From: Bacteroides sp.
GTDB lineage: Bacteria; Bacteroidota; Bacteroidia; Bacteroidales; Muribaculaceae
Direction: 5' to 3'
Length of the DNA stretch: 64,000 nt
Assembly: GCA_014802325.1 (NCBI GenBank)
Contig: JAAVCK010000002.1
Location: 124,001 to 188,000, forward strand
In this document: piece by piece, positions 16,336-24,996 of the stretch
How the letters are laid out: each line of letters opens with the position of its first letter
Position numbering within the stretch: position 1 is the first letter of the stretch
Position numbers and translations under genes: made by a program
Notes under the pieces: generated by a model
What the model was told of the DNA's origin: nothing
Database searches by the model: none
What the model saw: only the letters and a program-made list of their open reading frames with translations

Positions 16336-19074
16336 TTAAGAAAAGTCTTTTGGGAGGTCTTCCGGTAATATCTCCTGCAACTGAGATTTTGATACGGCAG
16401 GAATATCCGCCAGTCGCATAGCCTGATTCTCAAGAGTTTTCTCAAACAAATTTCGTATGTAGCGGGCGTTACCGAAAGAATTATCCTTTACGCTTACTGC
16501 TCTGCAAATGATATTCCTCACCTCATCTTTTACCGATTCAGCTATTTCATATTCCTGATGGACAGCTTGTGAAATAAATATTTCCAGCAGCTCATCCACT
16601 GTATAATCTTCAAAGTGCAAGTGCCTGTTAAATCGAGATTTTAATCCCGGATTTGACTCTAAAAATGAATCCATTTCATCATCATAACCGGCGAGGATTA
16701 CTACAAGACGATCGCGGTCATCTTCCATTCGCTTTAATAACGTAGCAATAGCTTCCATACCAAAATCATTGTTTCCACCCCCGGTAAGGGTATATGCTTC
16801 ATCTATAAAAAGCACTCCATCAATGGCTGAATCAATGATTTTGTTAGTTTTCACTGCTGTTTGGCCTACATACTCAGCCACCAATCCCGATCGATCGGTT
16901 TCTACCAAATGTCCGCTTTTGAGGATACCCAGCTCGCGATATATTCGAGCGATTATGCGTGCCACAGTAGTTTTTCCCGTACCCGGATTACCTGTAAATA
17001 CACAGTGATAGGATATAGTTGATGGTTTAAGACCTTGTGACTGACGTTTTTGCTGCACTTTTATAAAATTTGAAAGTCTGAGAACTACATCCTTCACTTT
17101 CTTCAGTCCGATGAGTGACGATAATTCTGACATTGGATCTGATGATACAGGCTGATCAGGAGAATTAGCAGAATCTGTTTCAGCAGCAGCATCATCGCTT
17201 TCGCTTGATACAGTTCGTACATCGCCGATAAGCTCCTTAAGACCCATCAGATATTCTTCTTTATCGGAAGATCGCACTTTTTCATTCTGAATAAGGACTT
17301 CTCCATAATTGTATAATAAATCCAAGAACTCACCCACCATTGTAGAGTCGTAAGCATTGAGTATTTTCGTATAATAGAAATCATACTCTCCCGTCATTTG
17401 TGGGTCTAACAGGCCCTTTATTGATTCAAAAATTCCACAAGTACTCTTAATCGGACCTGAATAAATACGCTTGAGATTCTCAAAGTCATAAATATTCTCC
17501 CCCACGTCAATGTAGCACATTAAAATTGCCAATACAAGTACTGAATCATATTTACTATTCAGCTTGCAACCTAAGTTAAAAAATACCTTGACAAGATCAC
17601 AAAAGTACAATACCGCTACCCTATTATTAAAATTCTCAAATAATTCATGGCCATCGATAATACCTACGTTGCCACCTGCAGCCATGATAAATTCTATAAA
17701 ATCACTATTCTCATTAAGCCTTTTGATAAAGTCATAGAGTCGACGGGCAATACTATCACACTTTTTAAAATATGAAGGCGTAATCCGTGTATAATAATTA
17801 CCATTACGCACGGGTTTGATAACCTTTCCATTAATAATATTTTCCAACGCATTAGAAAAGTCATAGGCTGCTTTTTTATTGCTTGTCATTAACGTAATGT
17901 CTACTTCAGGTATAGTAATTAAATAGTAACGGTAGACTGCGACCTGAGGATTTGGTGATATTCCCCGATCTACTTCTCCATCAGCCTTGACATATAGATT
18001 TTTGTATGCTACGAGCTGAGCGTTTCTCGGCTCTTCATCTATGAAATCAATTCTTTCTACTCTCACCGTTAAAATACACAGAGGGAGTATATCAAAATCG
18101 CTTGCACCCCTGTCAATGATACAGAATTTCGGATAGAAATATATTTCAGCACCATTTCTATCTACAAAATGAGGAATAGGCAATTTACCGACGTATAATT
18201 GCAAAAAAGGAGCCGCATTCAATATTGTACGTTTTCTATCTATTGAAGTAGACGAATACGCTACCTCCCCTAAATGAGAATATATTGAATACACTGACCA
18301 CACGGAGTCGGTATCAGCCAGATCAGTATATGATGAGCTGAGATGTTCAAAAAGTTGATAATCTAACTCCGTCAGTCCGCCCTGTGATTTAATATCAATT
18401 TCTTTCAGGGGATAATTTTGAGATACATTTAAAGCCTCTGATGAATTTAACAGATATATGTCATAAATGTATTCAAAATCTGATCTACTTTCCAACATTA
18501 TTGTCCGGCGTGCATAATATGAAGTCATGACATACCGGTATCTCATACTTATAAAGGCCTTATATACCAGAGTCTTGTTATCGTCGCTATTATTTAGAAG
18601 TTTTTGACCCACCTCCTCTATATCCTTCTCAGTAAGTTTCTTTACTTCATTTTCCTCAGTTTCAAGAATATTAATCAACTTTTCAGTCTTTACTCTATTA
18701 AAACCGTCCCAGGCTTTCTTGCACCTCGCGCATACAAATAGACAAATTCCGAATAAAATAAATGCAGCAAAAATACTGACTATCCACCCTTCAAAATTAT
18801 CTGCATTGGGAAGTTTGGATTGTATGAACCATACTAATACAACGAATATTATTAATGCTACATATCCATTTAAATCTAATCCCTCCTTACGATTTCCATA
18901 ATTTACAGCCGCATTACCGGCGGAATTTCCTCGTTGGGTTTTACTTCCGGTATAAGGAACATGTTCATTTATATAATTTTCTTTATTAAAATTATCATCG
19001 GTGGCTGCCGGCCCGCGGTTACTTATGTTAGCATACCTGCCGGGAGATATTATGGTAAGGTCTTTATCAATCAT
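16336..19074 (-). CDS. Large membrane protein with CbxX/EccA/SpoVK-type AAA+ domain
   Basis: With ATG at 19074 the product has 912 residues. The longer frame from 19167 is rejected because its extra 31 codons cover a promoter (-7 at 19110-19117) and the tRNA-Gly terminator. Two hydrophobic segments near residues 70-115 suggest an inner-membrane anchor. The middle (about 120-640) matches no family I recognise. The C-terminal AAA+ module (about 655-900) has LIGLKKVKDVV, Walker A GNPGTGKT with K701, Walker B VLFIDEAYTL, and the GLKSRFNRHL arginine-finger region, as in CbxX/CfxQ, EccA and SpoVK. The N-terminal two thirds is AT-rich (18 of 60 GC at 17581-17640) against GC-rich neighbours, while the AAA+ part is nearer average, suggesting transfer. 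Function is unknown; a role in secretion or stress is only a guess. Confidence 0.85.
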   Translation of the reverse strand: MIDKDLTIISPGRYANISNRGPAATDDNFNKENYINEHVPYTGSKTQRGNSAGNAAVNYGNRKEGLDLNGYVALIIFVVLVWFIQSKLPNADNFEGWIVSIFAAFILFGICLFVCARCKKAWDGFNRVKTEKLINILETEENEVKKLTEKDIEEVGQKLLNNSDDNKTLVYKAFISMRYRYVMTSYYARRTIMLESRSDFEYIYDIYLLNSSEALNVSQNYPLKEIDIKSQGGLTELDYQLFEHLSSSYTDLADTDSVWSVYSIYSHLGEVAYSSTSIDRKRTILNAAPFLQLYVGKLPIPHFVDRNGAEIYFYPKFCIIDRGASDFDILPLCILTVRVERIDFIDEEPRNAQLVAYKNLYVKADGEVDRGISPNPQVAVYRYYLITIPEVDITLMTSNKKAAYDFSNALENIINGKVIKPVRNGNYYTRITPSYFKKCDSIARRLYDFIKRLNENSDFIEFIMAAGGNVGIIDGHELFENFNNRVAVLYFCDLVKVFFNLGCKLNSKYDSVLVLAILMCYIDVGENIYDFENLKRIYSGPIKSTCGIFESIKGLLDPQMTGEYDFYYTKILNAYDSTMVGEFLDLLYNYGEVLIQNEKVRSSDKEEYLMGLKELIGDVRTVSSESDDAAAETDSANSPDQPVSSDPMSELSSLIGLKKVKDVVLRLSNFIKVQQKRQSQGLKPSTISYHCVFTGNPGTGKTTVARIIARIYRELGILKSGHLVETDRSGLVAEYVGQTAVKTNKIIDSAIDGVLFIDEAYTLTGGGNNDFGMEAIATLLKRMEDDRDRLVVILAGYDDEMDSFLESNPGLKSRFNRHLHFEDYTVDELLEIFISQAVHQEYEIAESVKDEVRNIICRAVSVKDNSFGNARYIRNLFEKTLENQAMRLADIPAVSKSQLQEILPEDLPKDFS

Positions 19075-19109
19075 TGCGATTATAAAATTGTTTTTCTTAC
19101 TGAGTATTA

Positions 19110-19117
19110 CAAAGGTA
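19110..19117 (-). promoter_or_regulatory. -7 element of the membrane AAA+ gene
   Basis: The minus strand reads TACCTTTG, 36 bases before the ATG at 19074. It sets the start: transcripts from here cannot include the upstream ATG at 19167. No clear -33 box. Confidence 0.6.
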
Positions 19118-19134
19118 TCTAAAATATAACTACA

Positions 19135-19164
19135 GAAAAAAACTCCGGCGTAATAAACCGGAGT
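19135..19164 (-). terminator. Intrinsic terminator of tRNA-Gly
   Basis: On the minus strand ACTCCGG pairs with CCGGAGT across a nine-base loop (19142-19164) and is followed by seven T (19135-19141). Confidence 0.85.
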
Positions 19165-19180
19165 CATTTCATCTACTTCG

Positions 19181-19253
19181 AGCGGTAGACGGGGGTCGAA
19201 CCCGCGACCCTCAGCTTGGGAAGCTGATGCTCTACCGACTGAGCTACTACCGC
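19181..19253 (-). tRNA. tRNA-Gly (anticodon CCC)
   Basis: The minus strand folds into a full cloverleaf. The acceptor is GCGGTAG with CTACCGC, the D stem GCTC/GAGC, and the anticodon stem TCAGC/GCTGA with loop TTCCCAA (anticodon CCC, codon GGG). The T arm is GCGGG-TTCGACC-CCCGT. The discriminator is T, as usual for tRNA-Gly. CCA is not encoded. A consensus promoter precedes it and a terminator follows. Confidence 0.97.
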
Positions 19254-19266
19254 ATTACTGGTATTG

Positions 19267-19297
19267 CAAATTTACTGCTTTTCACGGAAATCAACAA
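19267..19297 (-). promoter_or_regulatory. Promoter of tRNA-Gly
   Basis: On the minus strand TTG (19297-19295), a 20-base spacer and TAAATTTG (19274-19267) match the consensus, ending 13 bases before the tRNA. Confidence 0.8.
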
Positions 19298-19325
19298 TTT
19301 TCCATGAAGTTTTTTTTTAAAATTT

Positions 19326-19358
19326 CGGGGACATACCGGGCTGTCCGATATGTCCCCG
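19326..19358 (-). terminator. Hairpin after the secreted-protein gene
   Basis: CGGGGACATA at 19326-19335 and TATGTCCCCG at 19349-19358 form a perfect ten-pair stem 21 bases past the stop of the leftward gene. The T tract is poor on both strands (AAATTTT on the minus strand), so termination is likely but may be inefficient. Confidence 0.6.
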
Positions 19359-19379
19359 AAAGGATTTTGCTATTGATCG

Positions 19380-21671
19380 TCAGCGCACTACCACTTTTAC
19401 CGCGTGAGCACCACGGCGACAAATGTATATGCCGGGGGTGAGATTTTCTGCCGAAACGCAGCGACCGTCGAGCGAGTAATACTCAGCGTCGGTGTCAGCA
19501 GCTTCAATGGATGCGATTCCTGACATGCCGCTGGCCGAGGAGATGATGATCACGGCATCGCCTATGGCTGCGGGGGCCTGCACTACCATCCAGTTGAGTT
19601 TTGAGCTTTTCTTACCGCTTGACTTGTCGAGAGTGGTGACGGCAAGCAGGGCGCGCTCGCCGGGAGCGAGCTGAGCATCGAGACGACTTGGATAGAGCCA
19701 TGTATCAAACATATTCTGGGTCGACGTAAGCTCGTCGATTATCTCCAGATCGGTGTGAGTGGCGCGATAGTCGGCGGGATAAACTTTGCCATATACATAG
19801 TCTCCTGCCGCATCGTTGGGGATAACCTCTACGCGCACGGTGGGCTTTCCGGAGACTTCGATGTATTCCGGTGTGCCGAACTCGGCATAGGGGTCCCCGG
19901 TAGGAAGCATCTCGTCGGTAAACTCAAACACCTCGGAGCGGGTTACCTGTGTGGCGGGAGTGACTTTGTTGGTAGCTTCGTCGTATTCGAGGCCCATCAC
20001 AACAAGAAATGCACGGGTGCCGGGCTTCATTCCACCAAACGAAAGTGTCTCAGTGTCGCCGAGGTAGAAGAACTCGGCTTGCATGGCCTGCTCAAATCCG
20101 CCTACAAGTTCAAGCATCTGGTTTGATACATTAATGAGTTGATCGGCGAAATCAAGGTCATCAAGGCCATCTTCGGTGAGATAGCTTTCATCGACAAGGA
20201 TATTGGTGTAGAGCATCAGTTTGTCTACGGGCGTCACGGTGAATTTCACTCCGTCCATGCACGCAATCTTCACGTCGATTTCAAACTGGTCGGCCGGCAA
20301 CTGAGCATATTGCTCAGGGTCGATATTTTCATACGTTTTCGGTGCCTCGTCCATAGTAATAGTGGATACATAAAGGGTCAGCTGATCGGCTTTGGAGAAA
20401 CCGTGCACTCCTATGTAGTATTTGCCGGCGGCCGGAAGGTCAACTTCGCCCTGAAGCACAGGGAGAGAACCATCGTCGTTGCGCACGGTGGTAAGGTTCT
20501 CAACACGGATAGCAGTATAGGTCATGGTGGCGGGATCGGCAGAGCGACCGAGGCACAATTCAACCGATTCGGGACAGTTGGCGGACTGCACACCGGCCTG
20601 CATGGTCAGAAGATATTTGCCGGGCTTTGTCACCTCCACGGGGGGAAGTATGGCCCAGTCGTCGGCCTGCAGCTTAAAGTCGTATTTAAGATGCAACTCG
20701 TTGGGATAAGTATCCATAACCTCCCACTTTATACCGTCGTTATTCAGATCAAGAATAGTGAGCCAGGAATAGTTGTCGGCATCAGGTGTATATACAAGCG
20801 GGAGCGAGAGCGTGAAATCTGAAGGAAGGGTTGCGACAAATGACTCTGATACGGTATCGCTGACGTGTTCTGCACCATCGGCTTGGTAGCTGACTGTGCA
20901 GGTGACAGTGTGAACCCCGGCCGCCACGCTGATTTCAGTAGACCAACTGCTGCCTGGCTCGCCGGTGAATGTATATGTCATGTCCTCGCGGCCGTCGATG
21001 CATACCTTACCTGACAGCGTGGATGTGATGGGTTCGCCGCCTACAGTCTTGGAAGGGAGTTCTACGCTTATCTCACCCGTGATCCCGTCCATCGCCACGG
21101 CAAGTTCGGGTACCTCGGGAGCTGTAGTGGATGCGGCAGCCACTGTTATGCCTCGGAGATCGAGATAACCGCCGCCGAGCTCGGTAAATACATGAAATCC
21201 TATATACACGTTCTGACCGGCAGGGAGATCAAATTTCTTCTCTACCTCAGCTTTATCAAGATTAGTGTCGAAATCGGGCTCGTCAATAATAATATTGGTC
21301 ATGGAAGCTGGAGTGGGTTCGGTGCCCCATGCCACGGCATAACTTACCTTAGCGGTGGTGTAGGCTGCATAGCTTATGGAGAAACTGCCTCCGGCAGAAG
21401 TGGCCAGCTGCGGAAGGATCAGCCAGTCATCCTGAGACTGGTTATAGTCATAGAAGCAACGGAACACGTCGAGATAGTCGCCCTCACCTCTGATATAATA
21501 TTCTCCGAAATCCCAGTTGGGATATGGCACTTCATCCGGAAAAACCTTGCAGGCGTCGAAATCAGCCTGCGTAGGGGCAAAGAAAGCAGGGAGTGGACGA
21601 GGAGTGTCCTGAGCTGCGACATTAAGCACTGCAGCGGCCGCCAAGGCAACCGTTAAAATAAACTTTTTCAT
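19380..21671 (-). CDS. Secreted multidomain protein with sorting tail
   Basis: The 763-residue product has a signal peptide (cleaved near residue 20, NVAAQD). Two similar beta-rich modules follow (about 30-175 and 290-435). Each contains a QSQDDWLILP or LQADDWAILP segment and a YIGFHVF or YIGVHGF segment, typical of choice-of-anchor/cleaved-adhesin-like jelly-roll domains. An Ig-like region lies between them. The C-terminus (about 725-763) has EYYSLDGRCV...TPGIYICRRG, a type A-like sorting tail for type IX secretion. No catalytic motif is seen, so an adhesive or glycan-binding surface role is the best inference. The gene is 37 bases after the metallopeptidase gene with no clear promoter between, so it may be read from the murI transcript. 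Confidence 0.8.
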   Translation of the reverse strand: MKKFILTVALAAAAVLNVAAQDTPRPLPAFFAPTQADFDACKVFPDEVPYPNWDFGEYYIRGEGDYLDVFRCFYDYNQSQDDWLILPQLATSAGGSFSISYAAYTTAKVSYAVAWGTEPTPASMTNIIIDEPDFDTNLDKAEVEKKFDLPAGQNVYIGFHVFTELGGGYLDLRGITVAAASTTAPEVPELAVAMDGITGEISVELPSKTVGGEPITSTLSGKVCIDGREDMTYTFTGEPGSSWSTEISVAAGVHTVTCTVSYQADGAEHVSDTVSESFVATLPSDFTLSLPLVYTPDADNYSWLTILDLNNDGIKWEVMDTYPNELHLKYDFKLQADDWAILPPVEVTKPGKYLLTMQAGVQSANCPESVELCLGRSADPATMTYTAIRVENLTTVRNDDGSLPVLQGEVDLPAAGKYYIGVHGFSKADQLTLYVSTITMDEAPKTYENIDPEQYAQLPADQFEIDVKIACMDGVKFTVTPVDKLMLYTNILVDESYLTEDGLDDLDFADQLINVSNQMLELVGGFEQAMQAEFFYLGDTETLSFGGMKPGTRAFLVVMGLEYDEATNKVTPATQVTRSEVFEFTDEMLPTGDPYAEFGTPEYIEVSGKPTVRVEVIPNDAAGDYVYGKVYPADYRATHTDLEIIDELTSTQNMFDTWLYPSRLDAQLAPGERALLAVTTLDKSSGKKSSKLNWMVVQAPAAIGDAVIIISSASGMSGIASIEAADTDAEYYSLDGRCVSAENLTPGIYICRRGAHAVKVVVR

Positions 21672-21708
21672 TTCTCTTGTTAGTAATTATTTAAGTCAGG
21701 TTATATAG

Positions 21709-22581
21709 TTAAAGTGAACCGTAAGGAATCGAGAAGGTGTCTCCGCCTGAAAGTGAGCCTGTTTCGAGTCCTTTTTTCAGCCAGCGGTGGCGCTGAGCCG
21801 ATGTGCCGTGATTGAATGTTTCGGGCTGGGCATATCCGCGCGCTTTGGTCTGGAGGTAGTCATCGCCAATCTTCTGAGCGGCGTCGAGTGCTTCTTCGAG
21901 ATCGCCGTCTTCGAGCGAACCAAACATGCGATTGTCATGATAAGCCCATACTCCGGCATAATAATCGGCCTGGAGCTCTATGCGCACGCTGGTATGATTG
22001 CTCTCGGTCTCACTTTGCTGCGACATCAGCTCGTGAGCTTTGGGGAGCGTTCCGAGCAGATTCTGCACGTGGTGGCCTACTTCGTGGGCTATGACGTAGG
22101 CATACGCAAAGTCGCCGTCGGCGCCAAGGGTGCGACGCATATCGCTGAAAAACGACAGGTCGATATACACGCTCTTGTCGGCCGAGCAGTAAAACGGTCC
22201 CATCGAGGCCTCCGCACCTCCGCATCCGCTCAATACCGAACCGGTATAGAGCACAAGACGGGGCGCTTCGTATTCAAGACCGTTCTGCCGAAACAGTTCG
22301 CTCCACACGTCCTCTGTACCGGCCAGAATCTGTCGGGAAAACCGTGCTAGTTCCTCTTCCTGCTCCGAGGGTGTATATGAAGTCTCCGTACCTGCAACCG
22401 ACGACAGCTGTCCGCTGCCGGTCAGCACATCAAGCGGATTGCCACCGGTGAGCCATACGAGTAACGCTACTATAATCACACCGCCGGTACCAAGCCCGGC
22501 CTTCATAATGCCTCCGCCACCGCCTGACGAGCCTCGGCGGTCATCGACATTAGAGCTTTCACGTCGTCCGTCGAGTCTCAT
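21709..22581 (-). CDS. ypfJ: Neutral zinc metallopeptidase, YpfJ family
   Basis: The 290-residue product matches the YpfJ/KPN_00595 zinc peptidase family in layout. A short N-terminal part with a run of Gly precedes one transmembrane helix (about 27-45), and a periplasmic catalytic domain follows. The zinc site is HEVGHH at 166-171, and ELQADYYAGVWA supplies the third ligand. Upstream are the family motifs SGCGGAEASMGPFYC and VYIDLSFF. Substrates are unknown in most bacteria. The start overlaps the murI stop in an ATGA. Confidence 0.9.
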   Translation of the reverse strand: MRLDGRRESSNVDDRRGSSGGGGGIMKAGLGTGGVIIVALLVWLTGGNPLDVLTGSGQLSSVAGTETSYTPSEQEEELARFSRQILAGTEDVWSELFRQNGLEYEAPRLVLYTGSVLSGCGGAEASMGPFYCSADKSVYIDLSFFSDMRRTLGADGDFAYAYVIAHEVGHHVQNLLGTLPKAHELMSQQSETESNHTSVRIELQADYYAGVWAYHDNRMFGSLEDGDLEEALDAAQKIGDDYLQTKARGYAQPETFNHGTSAQRHRWLKKGLETGSLSGGDTFSIPYGSL

Positions 22582-23411
22582 ATATCTATGTGTTCTACCT
22601 TGACAGGCGTATTGAGGAATATACGCGCGAGGTCGTTGAACTTCGAGGGATTTTCAGTAGTAAGGTAGCGGCAAGTACCGCCGGTGGTGCACCGCGTGGC
22701 CATATCGGGATGACGCTCAAGGTAGTCTTTAAGACTGTCGGCCACTATCTCGCCCTGAGTGATGACTTTGGCGCGATCGGCCACAGCTTTCTGAATCTTG
22801 GGAAGAAGCAGAGGATAGTGGGTGCACGCGAGAACTATAGTATCTATATCGGCATCCTGGGCGAAGAGCTCCTCTACATATTTGTCAACAAAATAGTCTG
22901 CACCGGGATTAGAGGCTTCATTATTCTCCACCAGAGGCACGAGCATGGGACATGCCTGACTTACAGTGCGGAAGTGAGGGAAAAACTTCGCTATCTCAAT
23001 ATCATAGCTGCCGGAGCTTACAGTGCCGGGGGTGCCCATTATGCCTACAGTACCCTTTGATATATTTCCTATTGCCTCGACGGTAGGACGAATCACACCT
23101 AACACACGGCGTGAGGGATCAAGACCGGGAAGATCGTTTTGCTGAATGGTGCGGAGGGCTTTAGCCGAGGCCGTATTGCATGCAAGAACCACGAGGTGAC
23201 AGCCGCGCTCGAAAAGGGCCTTCACTGCATCGAGTGTAAACCTGTATACCACATCATAGGAGCGTGTGCCGTAGGGTGCACGGGCATTGTCGCCAAGGTA
23301 AAGATAGTCGTATTGGGGAAGCACTCGGCGAAGATCCTTGAGTATGGAAAGGCCGCCGTAACCGGAATCAAATACACCGATAGGACCGGGAGTAGATGGA
23401 TAATTGCTCAT
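22578..23411 (-). CDS. murI: Glutamate racemase
   Basis: MurI makes D-glutamate for peptidoglycan. ATG at 23411 (MSNYPSTPGPIGVFDSG) gives 277 residues, the normal size. A start at 23459 would add 16 codons lying next to the nuo terminator and is unlikely. The catalytic cysteines are C78 in LACNTAS and C196 in LACTHYP, and D15-S16 lie in the first glycine-rich turn. It follows the nuo operon terminator by about 25 bases, but no good promoter is seen, so read-through from nuoN may contribute. Confidence 0.95.
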   Translation of the reverse strand: MSNYPSTPGPIGVFDSGYGGLSILKDLRRVLPQYDYLYLGDNARAPYGTRSYDVVYRFTLDAVKALFERGCHLVVLACNTASAKALRTIQQNDLPGLDPSRRVLGVIRPTVEAIGNISKGTVGIMGTPGTVSSGSYDIEIAKFFPHFRTVSQACPMLVPLVENNEASNPGADYFVDKYVEELFAQDADIDTIVLACTHYPLLLPKIQKAVADRAKVITQGEIVADSLKDYLERHPDMATRCTTGGTCRYLTTENPSKFNDLARIFLNTPVKVEHIDI

Positions 23412-23436
23412 TTTTGTTATAAGAATAGTGAGGATT

Positions 23437-23486
23437 AAAAAAAGAGAATCAGGCCACACCGGCCTACGGTGTAATTCCCGATTCTC
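23437..23486 (-). terminator. Intrinsic terminator of the nuo-atp block
   Basis: On the minus strand GAGAATC (23486-23480) pairs with GATTCTC (23450-23444), enclosing a GC-rich 29-base loop that can fold further, and seven T follow (23443-23437). It lies 40 bases past the nuoN stop. Confidence 0.8.
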
Positions 23487-23525
23487 AATTATGATTTTGA
23501 AATTGCAGTCTACTGATTATACAGC

Positions 23526-24974
23526 TTACTGCACTACTGAAAGCAGATAGTCGTAGAAGTAGCTTACGATACCGAGGCCGATGATACCGGCGGTGCATAC
23601 CCACATGCCAAGTCGCTGGGTGCACGATGAGCGGAAGGTAGCTATGGGGTTATCATTCTCGTTGATAAACATGGCCTTAACAACAAGCAGATAGTAGTAA
23701 AGCGAGATGATGGTGTTGATCAACGCTATGAGGACGAGCACGTAGAGGGCTGCTCCCGCATCGGGTCCGCTGAGGGCTGAAGTGAACACGAAGAACTTGC
23801 TGAAGAAACCTGCGAAGGGAGGGATACCTGCGAGTGAGAACATGGCAAGCATCATCGTGAACGAAAGACGGGGATTGGTCTTGTAAAGTCCGTTGTAGTC
23901 GTCCATATCCACTTTGCCGGTGGCATGTTCGACAGCTCCTATCACACCGAAGGCAGCGAGGTTGGAGAAGATGTAGACGAGCACGTAGAACATCAGAGCC
24001 GAGATACCCATCTCTTCGCGTCCCACGATGGCAAGCATTATATAGCCGGCCTGAGATATCGATGAGAATGCGAGGAAGCGCTTCATGTTGCGCTGACGCA
24101 TAGCGAAGAGGTTACCGATAGTGATGGTGAGGATGATCAGTGCATAGAGCATCCACTCCCATACCTGAGCGTAGAGGAATCCGAAAGCCTGATTGAGCAC
24201 CACGAGAAATGCGAATGCAGCCGAGCCCTTTGATATAACCGAGAGGTAAGAGGTGACCGGAGTGGGCGCTCCTTGATATACATCGGCGGTCCAGAGGTGG
24301 AAGGGAACGAGCGAAAGCTTGAAGCCGAAACCGGCCATGACAAATGCAAGCGACACTATCACCATGACGTTGATATCGGAATACATCATGGCGATGAATA
24401 TGCCGTCGTAGTAGAGAGTGCCGGCGGTAGCGTATACCAGCGACAGACCCATGAGCATGATGGCCGATGAGAATACGGCAGTGAGCAGATATTTTACAGC
24501 TGCTTCGTGACTCTCGAAATGATTCTTGTTAAATGCCACCATGGCGGCGAGAGGAAGCGAAGCTGTCTCAAGACCTATGACAAATACCAGGAAGTGGTTG
24601 GACGACATCATAAGATACATGCCGAAGAGTGTGAGCAGCGTCAGCTCGTAGAACTCCCCGCGACGCACCTTGATAAAGTCGCTGTCGGCCCAACTTACCG
24701 ATTGTATCATCACGATCAGCGCGCCAACATTGAGGATATTCTTGATAGCCACAAGGACGGGTGAGGTGAAGTACATGCCTCCGAAAGCCGTCATGCTTTC
24801 CTTGACACAGGGGCAAAAGCCGAAGAGGGTGAACAATGCAAACAGCACACAGGTCACGACGGGAAGTGCTCCCTGCGCCTTTTTGCTGAAGAAAGTGTCA
24901 TATAGGAAGACTAACAGAAATACGATCAACAATCCTATTTCCTGCTTCATTGCTAAAAACTGTGAGTAATCCAT
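23526..24974 (-). CDS. nuoN: NADH-quinone oxidoreductase subunit N
   Basis: NuoN is one of three antiporter-like subunits that carry protons through the membrane arm of complex I. The 482-residue product is strongly hydrophobic with about 14 helices. It contains ETASLPLAAMVAFNK, LSLVPFHLWTADVYQGAPTPVT and LAGIPPFAGFFSKFFVF, all family signatures. It is the last gene of the nuo-atp block, 22 bases after nuoM, and a terminator follows. Confidence 0.95.
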   Translation of the reverse strand: MDYSQFLAMKQEIGLLIVFLLVFLYDTFFSKKAQGALPVVTCVLFALFTLFGFCPCVKESMTAFGGMYFTSPVLVAIKNILNVGALIVMIQSVSWADSDFIKVRRGEFYELTLLTLFGMYLMMSSNHFLVFVIGLETASLPLAAMVAFNKNHFESHEAAVKYLLTAVFSSAIMLMGLSLVYATAGTLYYDGIFIAMMYSDINVMVIVSLAFVMAGFGFKLSLVPFHLWTADVYQGAPTPVTSYLSVISKGSAAFAFLVVLNQAFGFLYAQVWEWMLYALIILTITIGNLFAMRQRNMKRFLAFSSISQAGYIMLAIVGREEMGISALMFYVLVYIFSNLAAFGVIGAVEHATGKVDMDDYNGLYKTNPRLSFTMMLAMFSLAGIPPFAGFFSKFFVFTSALSGPDAGAALYVLVLIALINTIISLYYYLLVVKAMFINENDNPIATFRSSCTQRLGMWVCTAGIIGLGIVSYFYDYLLSVVQ

Positions 24975-24996
24975 TGCTATATGATCGATATTTCGA

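Noticed and set aside
19075-19167. Upstream extension of the membrane AAA+ protein
   Set aside because: The extension covers the tRNA-Gly terminator and the gene's own -7 element, so it would not be transcribed.
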